This document shows positions 1 to 5,479 of a stretch of 7,094 bases of DNA, piece by piece (position 1 is the stretch's first letter; every line of letters begins with the position of its first letter). Origin of the DNA: Anaerolineae bacterium (GTDB lineage Bacteria > Chloroflexota > Anaerolineae > B4-G1); NCBI GenBank assembly GCA_030620125.1, contig JAUXFI010000109.1:1-7094 (forward strand), read 5' to 3'. Below the pieces are notes generated by a model. That model was not told where the DNA came from. It saw only the letters and a program-made list of their open reading frames with translations, and made no database searches. Both the position numbers and the translations under genes were made by a program.

Positions 1-73
1 AACCCCGCCCAGGCAAGAACAGTCAGCGGTTGGCCACTGAGGAATCCCAAGAAAACGATCTTCCCATCTATGC
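1..73. other. Left edge, possible end of an unidentified gene
   Basis: Two frames stay open here. The plus frame starting at base 1 runs to a TGA at 94-96 and would end in VKRKT, with the last residues coming from the heptad array. A minus frame reading out of the window gives a fairly hydrophobic peptide (DGKIVFLGFLSGQPL), but no clear start codon. G+C at third codon positions is the same in both frames and neither peptide is recognised, so no gene is called. Confidence 0.2.
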
Positions 74-153
74 GAAACGTGAAGCGTAAAACGTGAAACG
101 TGATGATTGTAGCTGTGTGAGCCTCACGTTTCACGTTTCACGTTTTACTTCAC
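74..153. repeat. Inverted pair of heptanucleotide arrays (GAAACGT family)
   Basis: The left array has four units on the plus strand: gaaacgt (74-80), gaagcgt (81-87), aaaacgt (88-94) and gaaacgt (95-101). The right array has the same unit in the opposite orientation: acgtttc (126-132), acgtttc (133-139) and acgtttt (140-146). Bases 79-103 pair with 131-153 with a single 2-base bulge, so a long stem with a 27-base loop can form. TGA/TAA codons at 80, 87, 94 and 101 stop all three plus frames. TGA codons at 124-126, 131-133 and 138-140 stop all three minus frames. The block therefore separates whatever lies to the left from the SRP RNA promoter in all six frames. Any role as a terminator is inference; there is no U-rich tail. 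Confidence 0.85.
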
Positions 154-188
154 CTGTAGTGCCCAGGATTCTGCAAATTGCCGCGGAT

Positions 189-217
189 TTGACATTTCGC
201 CCTCCCTGCGGTAGCAT
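189..217 (+). promoter_or_regulatory. Sigma-70 type promoter of the SRP RNA gene
   Basis: A perfect -35 box TTGACA lies at 189-194. A 17-base spacer separates it from a -10 box TAGCAT at 212-217 (4 of 6 to consensus). Counting seven bases from the -10 box puts transcription start at about 224, which is exactly the first base of the terminal helix of the SRP RNA. The agreement between two independent predictions makes this a strong call. Confidence 0.85.
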
Positions 218-223
218 GATGCC

Positions 224-491
224 GGTCGTGCTAGACGGGGAGCTGGCGGTGCCTTGTACCCGCAATCCGCCATAGCGGGGTCGAACTCCCCCTAGAGGGC
301 TGGGCCACCTGATGCTGCCGAGATCAGACGGTATTGAAGATTGGGTCCTGCGCGGCAGAAGTCTCCGAACCCCGTCAGGTCCGGGAGGAAGCAGCGGTAA
401 GGAGTCCCTTCTGGGCGCCGCAGGAGTGCCTGGTCGGAGCTGGCTGGTCCCGGTAAGGCGGGTGGCGCGGTTCGACAGGGGGTGCACGACC
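224..491 (+). ncRNA. ffs: Large bacterial signal recognition particle RNA (6S/7S-like, with Alu domain)
   Basis: This is the RNA scaffold of the signal recognition particle, which binds Ffh and brings ribosomes making membrane or secreted proteins to FtsY. The S-domain core is at 374-394, with gtcaggtcc, a tetraloop and ggaagcag, including the asymmetric loop that binds the Ffh M domain. The tetraloop reads GGGA rather than the more usual GGAA, and still fits GNRA. The 5' part (about 245-290) has the Alu-domain sequence seen in large bacterial SRP RNAs, around tgccttgtacccgcaatccg. The ends pair perfectly: ggtcgtgc (224-231) with gcacgacc (484-491). The length of 268 bases fits the large class (Bacillus, Thermus, Chloroflexus type) and not the ~110-base 4.5S RNA of enterics. 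It has its own promoter and a hairpin 10 bases downstream. Confidence 0.96.
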
Positions 492-500
492 ATTGCTTCG

Positions 501-537
501 ACAAAGGAGACGGCGGGAGACCCGCCGTCTCCCTTGT
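501..537 (+). terminator. Hairpin behind the SRP RNA, probable terminator
   Basis: A 17-base stem (501-517 with 521-537) has one mismatch and a 3-base AGA loop. It is very GC-rich and starts 10 bases after the SRP RNA end. No T-run follows, so it is not a textbook intrinsic terminator; it could instead be an RNA-processing boundary. It ends only 11 bases before the ATG at 549, so any read-through transcript would carry the stem right at the start of the next gene. Confidence 0.6.
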
Positions 538-548
538 GCCGATAACGT

Positions 549-1991
549 ATGGAGACAGACACAACCACACCACTCGAACACACACGTCCACCACGGGACG
601 ATGTTCCAGGCCTGTTGAAGGGACTCGAGGCCCTTGCAGCGCTGGTACTCGTCGTTTGCACACTGGCCGCAACCTACCAGACGACGCTGACGCCAGTAAC
701 GCTGGTGGTGGACGGCCAAGAGCAGCAATTACACACCCACCAAGATACCGTTGCCACGCTGCTGACGGACGTTGGCCTCACCCTGTACCCCAAGGACATC
801 GTCACCCCTGGCCTGGACACGTCGCTTGAGCCGGATTTGATCGTGGAGGTGCGGAGGTCTCGCCTGGTGCACGTCAGTGCCGACGGGCACAATACCACAC
901 TCCGCACCCACGCCACGTCGGTCGGGGAGGTGCTGAAAGAGGCAGGAGTAACACTGGCTCCGCACGACGTGATAGAGATCGAAGGAGAACTTGCGGCAGT
1001 CAGCCCCATCACGGCCGATCCCGAACCCGCCCGTCTCACAGTCCATCGCGCTGTCCCCTTCACGTTGAGCGAAGACGGCCAGGCGACGACGCTTTACACC
1101 ACCGCCTCAACCGTCGGGGAAGCATTGCGCCAGGCTGGCCTGACACTCTATCTGGCCGACGGCGTCCAGCCGGGGCTCGGCGAGCCTATATCGGCAGGAA
1201 TGCACGTCTACGTTGACCGCTCTGTACCAGTCACGGTGCAGGTGGATGGACGGACACTCCGCACCCGTACGCATCGGCAACACGTGAACGAGGTACTGAC
1301 CGACCTGGGGCTGATCCTCACCGGCCAGGACTATACCACCCCTACACTCGAAGCCCCCCTGGAAGAAGACACCACGATTCGCATAGTGCGCGTTACCGAG
1401 CGATTCCTGGTAGAACAGGTGCCCATCCCTTTCGACACGACCTGGCAGCCTGACCCGGACCTGGAGATTGACTACGAGCGAGTGCTCCAAGAGGGGGCGA
1501 GTGGCACCTTTGAACGACGTATCCGCGTGCGGTACGAGGACGGTTACGAGATCGCGCGGGCAGTCGAGGACGAATACGTCGCTGTCCCGGCCACGACAAA
1601 GATTCTCGGGTACGGAACCAAGATCGTCGTCCGCACACTCGACACACCATCCGGCCCGGTCGAGTACTGGCGCGTGATCCGCATGTTGGCGACCTCCTAC
1701 TCCGCTGGCACAGCCGGCACGGCCATAACGAGCAGTTGGTACGGCCGCACGGCCACGGGGATGAAGATGAGGCACGGCATCGTCGCCGTGGACCCACGAG
1801 TGATCAACCTGCGCAGCTACGTCTACGTACCCGGATATGGCACCGGCATCGCCGGTGACACCGGCGGTGCGATCAAGGGACAGCGCATTGACCTGGGGTA
1901 CGACGACGATAACCTGGTGCTCTGGTACCGCTGGGTGGACGTCTACCTGCTGACCCCCGTGCCCGGCCAGATCAACTACGTCCTCAACTAG
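549..1991 (+). CDS. Membrane-anchored cell-wall protein: four DUF348 domains, G5 and 3D domains (YabE/RpfB-like)
   Basis: The 480-residue protein is probably a peptidoglycan-associated lytic enzyme. Residues 24-44 form one hydrophobic segment after a short charged N-terminus (signal anchor). Four ubiquitin-like DUF348 repeats follow at about 47-98, 105-150, 169-222 and 225-280, each with a V-x-V-x-D-G start and a V-x-E-x-L-x-x-x-G-(L/V) helix. A G5 domain (about 283-357) comes next, then a C-terminal 3D domain (about 378-470) with its three name-giving aspartates: D415 in VAVDP, D437 in GDTGGAIKG and D448 in RIDLGY. The 3D domain shares the double-psi barrel type of MltA-like lytic transglycosylases. 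The usual VIPLGT is replaced here by VINLRS. No good Shine-Dalgarno precedes the ATG, and a strong hairpin lies just upstream. The stop is 9 bases before rsmA. In Bacillus, yabE is likewise close to ksgA, with rnmV between them; rnmV is absent here. Confidence 0.92.
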   Translation: METDTTTPLEHTRPPRDDVPGLLKGLEALAALVLVVCTLAATYQTTLTPVTLVVDGQEQQLHTHQDTVATLLTDVGLTLYPKDIVTPGLDTSLEPDLIVEVRRSRLVHVSADGHNTTLRTHATSVGEVLKEAGVTLAPHDVIEIEGELAAVSPITADPEPARLTVHRAVPFTLSEDGQATTLYTTASTVGEALRQAGLTLYLADGVQPGLGEPISAGMHVYVDRSVPVTVQVDGRTLRTRTHRQHVNEVLTDLGLILTGQDYTTPTLEAPLEEDTTIRIVRVTERFLVEQVPIPFDTTWQPDPDLEIDYERVLQEGASGTFERRIRVRYEDGYEIARAVEDEYVAVPATTKILGYGTKIVVRTLDTPSGPVEYWRVIRMLATSYSAGTAGTAITSSWYGRTATGMKMRHGIVAVDPRVINLRSYVYVPGYGTGIAGDTGGAIKGQRIDLGYDDDNLVLWYRWVDVYLLTPVPGQINYVLN

Positions 1992-2000
1992 GATTGACCG

Positions 2001-2864
2001 ATGGCCGTACGCCAACTACTAAAGCTGCACAACATCCGGCCGAGCAAAGGGTTAGGCCAGAACTTTCTCGTAGAGCGAAATGTGCTCAACAAGATCGTCG
2101 CAGCCGCTGAATTGACCCCCGATGACGTCGTCCTGGAAATCGGCGCGGGACTGGGAACGCTGACCGAACGGCTGGCCCGGAACGCTGGGCACGTGGTCGC
2201 CGTCGAGCTAGACCAGCGGCTAATCCCCCTGCTACAGGAGGCACTGGCCGGCTTTGATAACGTCACACTGATCCAAGGGGACATCCTGGCCCTCGACCCC
2301 GCCGTCTTGATCAGTACCGCCAATCCCCAACCCTTCGGCTACGCTCAGGACAAGCCTCCAATCCCCAATCTCCAATACAAAGTCGTCGCCAACCTACCCT
2401 ATTACATCACCTCGGCGGTGCTGCGTCACCTGCTGGAGGCCAGCCTCAAACCACAGCGAGTGGTGATCACAGTGCAGCGAGAAGTAGCGAAGCGCATCGT
2501 CGCCAAGCCGGGGCAGATGAGCCTGCTGGCGGTGAGTGTACAGTTTTACGGGAAGCCACAACTGCTATTCCGCATCAAATCGGGCAGTTTTTACCCTCCT
2601 CCGGAAGTGGAGTCGGCAGTGGTGCGGATAGACCTGCACGATACCCTACCCGTGCCCGTAGAGGACACAGCCGCTTTCTTCCGTGTCGTGCGGGCTGGCT
2701 TCTCCCAACGGCGCAAGCAACTCCGCAACGGGCTATCCGCCGGCCTCAAACAGCCGCCTCAGGAAGTAGCGGAAAAATTGACAAAAGTTGGCGTAGACCC
2801 CCGGTGGCGCGCACAGGCGCTCAGCCTCGAGGAATGGGCCAAGGTCACCCGTGTACTTGGGTAA
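2001..2864 (+). CDS. rsmA: 16S rRNA (adenine-1518/1519-N6)-dimethyltransferase
   Basis: RsmA/KsgA transfers four methyl groups from S-adenosylmethionine to two adjacent adenines in the 3'-terminal hairpin of 16S rRNA, late in 30S assembly. The 287-residue protein has the family marks in order: GQNFL (20-24), SAM-binding EIGAGLGTLT (46-55), the acidic VELD (68-71), QGD (92-94), catalytic NLPYY (131-135), VQREVAKR (158-165), FYPPPEVESAV (197-207) and QRRKQLRN (236-243). The start has a weak AGGA (1990-1993) overlapping the stop of the gene before it, which suggests translational coupling. Residues 107-126 look like an extra segment between QGD and NLPYY. They are coded by a heptad array with a second repeat inside it, and the stretch from QGD to NLPYY is about 10 residues or more longer than in well-known relatives. 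All catalytic motifs are intact, so the enzyme is probably active. Confidence 0.97.
   Translation: MAVRQLLKLHNIRPSKGLGQNFLVERNVLNKIVAAAELTPDDVVLEIGAGLGTLTERLARNAGHVVAVELDQRLIPLLQEALAGFDNVTLIQGDILALDPAVLISTANPQPFGYAQDKPPIPNLQYKVVANLPYYITSAVLRHLLEASLKPQRVVITVQREVAKRIVAKPGQMSLLAVSVQFYGKPQLLFRIKSGSFYPPPEVESAVVRIDLHDTLPVPVEDTAAFFRVVRAGFSQRRKQLRNGLSAGLKQPPQEVAEKLTKVGVDPRWRAQALSLEEWAKVTRVLG
2320..2378 (+). repeat. Heptad array split by a 24-base dispersed-type repeat, inside rsmA
   Basis: Units of 7 bases lie on both sides: ccaatcc (2320-2326) and ccaaccc (2327-2333) before, then ccaatcc (2358-2364), ccaatct (2365-2371) and ccaatac (2372-2378) after. Between them is ttcggctacgctcaggac followed by aagcct. 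From memory this resembles a repeat that is common in Chloroflexota and other metagenomic genomes, where it often reads in frame into predicted proteins (GYAQDK, FDKLR and similar). That identification is not verified here. The block codes for residues 107-126 of RsmA without breaking the frame. Confidence 0.75.
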
Positions 2865-2901
2865 CCCCGGTCAGTTTTCCATAGATTTCCGCCACATGCG
2901 C

Positions 2902-2935
2902 AAAAAAAACAGGGAGGCCAACCTTCGGCCTCCCT
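2902..2935 (-). terminator. Intrinsic terminator of the zinc-ribbon gene
   Basis: The stem agggaggcc (2911-2919) pairs perfectly with ggcctccct (2927-2935) around a 7-base loop. On the minus strand it is followed, after one base, by eight Ts (2909-2902). This is a canonical rho-independent terminator 24 bases after the minus-strand stop. The stem can also form in the rsmA transcript, whose stop is at 2864, but there it has no U-run. Confidence 0.9.
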
Positions 2936-2959
2936 CACCAGGCAAACAACGACTGCTGT

Positions 2960-3259
2960 TCAACGGCCCCGCAGGCGAATGCGGGCCTCGCGGCAACGCG
3001 GACACTCGAAGCCGACGTACTCGGTGCCACAGGTGCGGCAGACCTTGGGCGGAAGGGGACGGTCGTCTTCCAACGAGGCAACGATGAGGACAACTTCCTG
3101 ACCCTCATACCTGGTCAGCCACTCGCTCAGGTTCACATCGCCCACCATCCAACGACCGTCTTCCGCGCTACGATACAGTCGCCCCTCGACGACGCCTGAC
3201 TCCAACTCGTAGGCGGCCAAAGCCAATTCACGAATACTGGCCTTACGATACGCTGGCAT
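2960..3259 (-). CDS. Small hypothetical protein with C-terminal zinc ribbon
   Basis: The 99-residue protein is not recognised as a named family. Residues 1-65 are a compact mixed-charge region without membrane segments, including ELALAAYELESGVVEG and VGDVNLSEWLTRYEGQEV. Residues 74-89 form a CxxC-8-CxxC zinc knuckle (C74, C77, C86, C89; CRTC and CPRC), followed by a basic tail RIRLRGR. This layout suggests a small metal-binding protein, perhaps touching nucleic acid or a protein partner; no function can be given. Coding is supported by a terminator directly downstream and by the clean cysteine spacing. The ATG at 3259 is 3 bases from a run of nine Gs that occupies the ribosome-binding position. 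The gene is monocistronic, converges with rsmA and is separated from rnz by a repeat element. Confidence 0.75.
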   Translation of the reverse strand: MPAYRKASIRELALAAYELESGVVEGRLYRSAEDGRWMVGDVNLSEWLTRYEGQEVVLIVASLEDDRPLPPKVCRTCGTEYVGFECPRCREARIRLRGR

Positions 3260-3262
3260 ATT

Positions 3263-3287
3263 CCCCCCCCCGTTTCATCCGATTATG
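3263..3287 (-). promoter_or_regulatory. G9 tract at the ribosome-binding position and possible -10 box
   Basis: On the minus strand a run of nine Gs (3271-3263) ends 3 bases before the ATG at 3259. It contains no AGGAGG, but it can pair with anti-SD CCUCC through G-C and G-U pairs. Upstream is CATAAT (3287-3282), 5 of 6 to the -10 consensus; no convincing -35 box is seen. With this -10 box, transcription would start at about 3275, giving a leader of roughly 15 bases made largely of the G tract. Confidence 0.35.
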
Positions 3288-3293
3288 GTCTGT

Positions 3294-3425
3294 CGTAACT
3301 ACAGCCATCCTTGCGAAGGTTGCGAATAGCCTTGTCACCGGGGCAACTTTCGGTAGGCAAAGACGCTTTTGGCCCGCAAGTTCTCACCAAACCTTCGCAA
3401 GGGTTCCCCCGTCTGAGTAGTTACG
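3294..3425. repeat. 132-base inverted-repeat element (MITE-like), no coding content
   Basis: The outer ends are perfect 9-base inverted repeats: cgtaactac (3294-3302) and gtagttacg (3417-3425). Inside them is a second perfect 13-base pair: ccttgcgaaggtt (3309-3321) and aaccttcgcaagg (3390-3402). Each inner arm is itself a small dyad (cctt-GCG-aagg). No open frame of note lies inside and no flanking target duplication is evident. It fills most of the intergenic region between rnz and the zinc-ribbon gene. It could be a non-autonomous mobile element, a REP-like unit or a structured RNA; the sequence alone does not decide. Confidence 0.55.
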
Positions 3426-3457
3426 GTTTGTCCATTCATCCCTGGCAAGTCATCGCT

Positions 3458-3484
3458 ACGTTCACGTTTCACGCTTCACGTCCC
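3458..3484. repeat. Heptad array at the rnz 3' end (GAAACGT family)
   Basis: Units acgtttc (3464-3470), acgcttc (3471-3477) and acgtccc (3478-3484) follow a shortened acgttc (3458-3463). The family is the same as at 74-153. On the minus strand it reads gtgaagcgtgaaacg and supplies the last RNase Z residues VKRET and the stop. TGA codons at 3462-3464, 3469-3471 and 3476-3478 close all three minus-strand frames. Confidence 0.8.
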
Positions 3485-4394
3485 TGCGCAACACGCGAAA
3501 GTGGTCGAAATCACGGGCCACGACCGTCTCAGGGAAAATGGGCCGGGCCTCCTCGAGAATATCCACCTCACGATAGCGCCGCGAGACGTGAGTCAGCACC
3601 AGGCGGTGCACCCCCGCATCCTGGGCCAATCGGGCCGCCTGCGCCGCCGTAAGGTGGGCGAAACGACGCGCCAGATCAGCCTCGCGCCGCAAGTACGTAG
3701 ACTCGATGACCAGCATATCGGCCCCACGCGCGACTGCCTTCAAGTTGTCGGTCCGCCCGGAGTCGCCCACGTGAACCAGGCACGCGCCCTGCCGCGGTGG
3801 ACCTAGTACATCGTCAGGGTGAATCACGCGACCGTCGGGCAACGTCACCGGCTCCCCGGCGACCAGCCGCCGTCGCTCAGGCCCCCGTGGCACCCCCAAT
3901 GCCTCCGCCTGTTCGTCGAGAAACGGGCGACGCGATTTCTCGCGGAACAGATAACCCAGGCTGGGCCCACGGTGGGCGACAGGAAAGGCCACGACCTCGA
4001 AAGTGTCATCCTCCAGGATAACTCCAGGATGCACCTCGACGAAATCAATCTTGAGCGCAGACTCGCCACCCCGTAGCACCACACCGTAGATCAAATAATA
4101 CACCCGCTCGAGTGCCCAAGCGCCACCATAGATCTCGAGACTGTCAATCGTCTCCCAGCGCGCAAAGGTGGAGACCAATCCCCCCAGACCCAGGGTGTGG
4201 TCGGGGTGGCCGTGAGTGAGCAGGATCCTGTTGAGCCGTTTGAACCCCAGGCCGCTGCGCAGGATTTGCCGCTGTGTCCCTTCTCCGCAGTCCACAAGAA
4301 AGCGGTAGTCTTCGTACAGTACGACCTGCGCCGAAAGCCCACGATGAATCGAGGGTGCCGACGCCGAAGTGCCCAGAAAGACGATCTCGATCAT
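3462..4394 (-). CDS. rnz: Ribonuclease Z (tRNA 3' processing endonuclease)
   Basis: RNase Z is a metallo-beta-lactamase-fold endonuclease that cuts pre-tRNA after the discriminator base and leaves a 3'-OH for CCA addition. With the start at 4394 the protein has 310 residues, the usual length of the short form. It begins with the family signature MIEIVFLGTSASAPS. Metal ligands are visible in THGHPDH (H61, H63, D65, H66), H141, D211 in GDSGRTDNL and H269 in LTHVSRRY; HLTAAQAA (247-254) is also typical. The frame is open 17 codons further upstream (4445), but that part overlaps the end of rtcA and does not resemble the family, so it is left out. GGAAGG and AAGGG sequences sit just before the chosen ATG. 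The last five residues, VKRET, come from a heptad repeat. The ATG lies one base after the last family-like codons of rtcA. Confidence 0.96.
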   Translation of the reverse strand: MIEIVFLGTSASAPSIHRGLSAQVVLYEDYRFLVDCGEGTQRQILRSGLGFKRLNRILLTHGHPDHTLGLGGLVSTFARWETIDSLEIYGGAWALERVYYLIYGVVLRGGESALKIDFVEVHPGVILEDDTFEVVAFPVAHRGPSLGYLFREKSRRPFLDEQAEALGVPRGPERRRLVAGEPVTLPDGRVIHPDDVLGPPRQGACLVHVGDSGRTDNLKAVARGADMLVIESTYLRREADLARRFAHLTAAQAARLAQDAGVHRLVLTHVSRRYREVDILEEARPIFPETVVARDFDHFRVLRRDVKRET

Positions 4395-5451
4395 GTCCCT
4401 TACCTTCCACAATGAGCGTGCCCGGCGATCCCTGTTTCCCCTCAATGCTGATCTTGAGCGCCAGAAACTGCCGCACGACCCAGACGTTCGTCAGCAAGTG
4501 CTCCGTCACCTGGCTGGTGACGACTCGAGATTCCCCTGCCGCCAGGACCATCGGCAGCACCAGTTGGTCGGCCAGGTGCGGGTCGGCTGGCCCGCTGGAG
4601 CGATGATGGGCCAACAGGTGCTCGCAGGCTGCCTCGGCCACGCGCTCGGCCGGAAGCCCCTTGCGCCCGTAGGCAGTGAAGCCAGCGACGACGTGCGCGT
4701 ACTCGCTAAAGAGCAAGATGCCGGCCCCTGGCCCAGCCCCACGCAGCCGGCGGGGTTCCACCTGCGCCTGGAGACCCGCCTCCGCCAGCACGTTGCGGGC
4801 ACGGGTGGCCATACGCTGCGGGATGTGAGACGCCAAGTTCATCACCGCCGCCGTACCCCAGATACGTTCGAGTTCCCCGCGCTCAGTCAACACGATGGGA
4901 TGCAGCGGCCCCTCCTGTCCCACAATCCGTACCCGTATCTCTCCACCGCCCGCCGGGTAGAACCCCCAGCGCACCAGTTCCACCTGGGCGCGCACCCCCA
5001 TCCGCGCCACGGCGGGCAAGAAGACGTGCTCCAAATAGGACACCGGCGGAGCCCAGGGCGCGTGCGTGCCGCCTCGCAGCGTCAGAGACGATTCTCCTTC
5101 CGCCAGCGCCAACGGCAAAAGCACCGTCTGCAGCACCAGGCCCACCGACCCGGCGCTGCCTCCACGGGCCGCCTCGGTCACGTCGAAGGTGTATTCACCG
5201 GGACGAGGCGGGGAAGCGGGAACAAAGGTCAGCGTCTGAGAGTCCAACTCGGCCCCCTCCAGGCGCGCAGCGCACACGGCGGCGGCCGCTCGCACGGCGG
5301 TGAGATGCTGAGGTCGAAGGCCCGGCTTTCTACGCCCGGCGCGGATGTGCTCGACGCGCAGCGCTCGCCCGGTGAGGACTGCCAGTGCCAGCGCAGTACG
5401 CAGCACCTGCCCCCCACCCTCGCCGTGAGAGCCGTCAACCTTCACCATCAT
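4144..5451 (-). CDS. rtcA: RNA 3'-terminal phosphate cyclase, with an 83-residue out-of-family tail
   Basis: RtcA uses ATP to turn an RNA 3'-phosphate into a 2',3'-cyclic phosphate through a nucleotidyl-histidine intermediate. From the ATG at 5451 (5448 is equally possible) the family signature comes early: VDGSHGEGGGQ (about 5-15), then RAGRRKPGLRPQH (38-50), RGGSAGSVGLVLQT (96-109), GFYPAGGGE (163-171), HLADQLVLPM (292-301) and HLLTN (318-322). By position, the histidine of HLLTN matches the adenylated His309 of E. coli. Family-like sequence ends near residue 352 (IVEGKG, base about 4396), where RtcA proteins normally stop. The frame stays open for 83 more codons, antiparallel to nothing but out of frame over the start of rnz, and gives a low-complexity Arg/Pro/Gly-rich tail. 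Either the stop was lost or an indel near 4396 shifted the frame. The gap to the hydrolase upstream is filled by a heptad array. Confidence 0.92.
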   Translation of the reverse strand: MMVKVDGSHGEGGGQVLRTALALAVLTGRALRVEHIRAGRRKPGLRPQHLTAVRAAAAVCAARLEGAELDSQTLTFVPASPPRPGEYTFDVTEAARGGSAGSVGLVLQTVLLPLALAEGESSLTLRGGTHAPWAPPVSYLEHVFLPAVARMGVRAQVELVRWGFYPAGGGEIRVRIVGQEGPLHPIVLTERGELERIWGTAAVMNLASHIPQRMATRARNVLAEAGLQAQVEPRRLRGAGPGAGILLFSEYAHVVAGFTAYGRKGLPAERVAEAACEHLLAHHRSSGPADPHLADQLVLPMVLAAGESRVVTSQVTEHLLTNVWVVRQFLALKISIEGKQGSPGTLIVEGKGHDRDRLSGHFGVGTLDSSWAFGAGRTVRRLPLSCGLRRRDTAANPAQRPGVQTAQQDPAHSRPPRPHPGSGGIGLHLCALGDD

Positions 5452-5478
5452 TTGGACTTTGGGCTTTGGGATTTGACG
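5451..5478. repeat. Heptad array between hydrolase gene and rtcA (TTTGGGN family)
   Basis: Four units lie end to end on the plus strand: tttggac (5451-5457), tttgggc (5458-5464), tttggga (5465-5471) and tttgacg (5472-5478). They fill the whole gap between the hydrolase stop (5480-5482) and the rtcA ATG (5451-5449), to which the last unit contributes the A. No Shine-Dalgarno is left in the gap. Confidence 0.85.
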
Positions 5479-5479
5479 T

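Noticed and set aside
74..153. CRISPR array
   Set aside because: Units are 7 bases, directly adjacent, without spacers; no cas genes are present.
93..275. 60-codon plus frame across the heptads and the SRP promoter
   Set aside because: It starts inside the heptad array and runs through the promoter and the 5' end of the SRP RNA; the protein has no sense.
131..728. Minus-strand open frames of 117-176 codons over the SRP RNA region
   Set aside because: They lie opposite a well-supported structured RNA and the start of a real gene, are rich in Arg/Pro/Ser, and show no recognisable motif.
1107..2015. 302-codon minus frame opposite the DUF348/G5/3D gene
   Set aside because: It is a shadow of a GC-rich gene whose plus-strand product has clear ordered domains; the minus product matches nothing known to me.
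3311..3652. 113-codon plus frame from the inverted-repeat element into rnz
   Set aside because: It crosses repeat DNA and the antisense of a conserved gene; the product is Pro/Arg/Gly-rich and has no motif.
4395..4445. Upstream extension of rnz to an ATG at 4445
   Set aside because: The 17 added residues overlap conserved rtcA codons, do not resemble RNase Z, and the family starts at MIEIVFLGTSAS.
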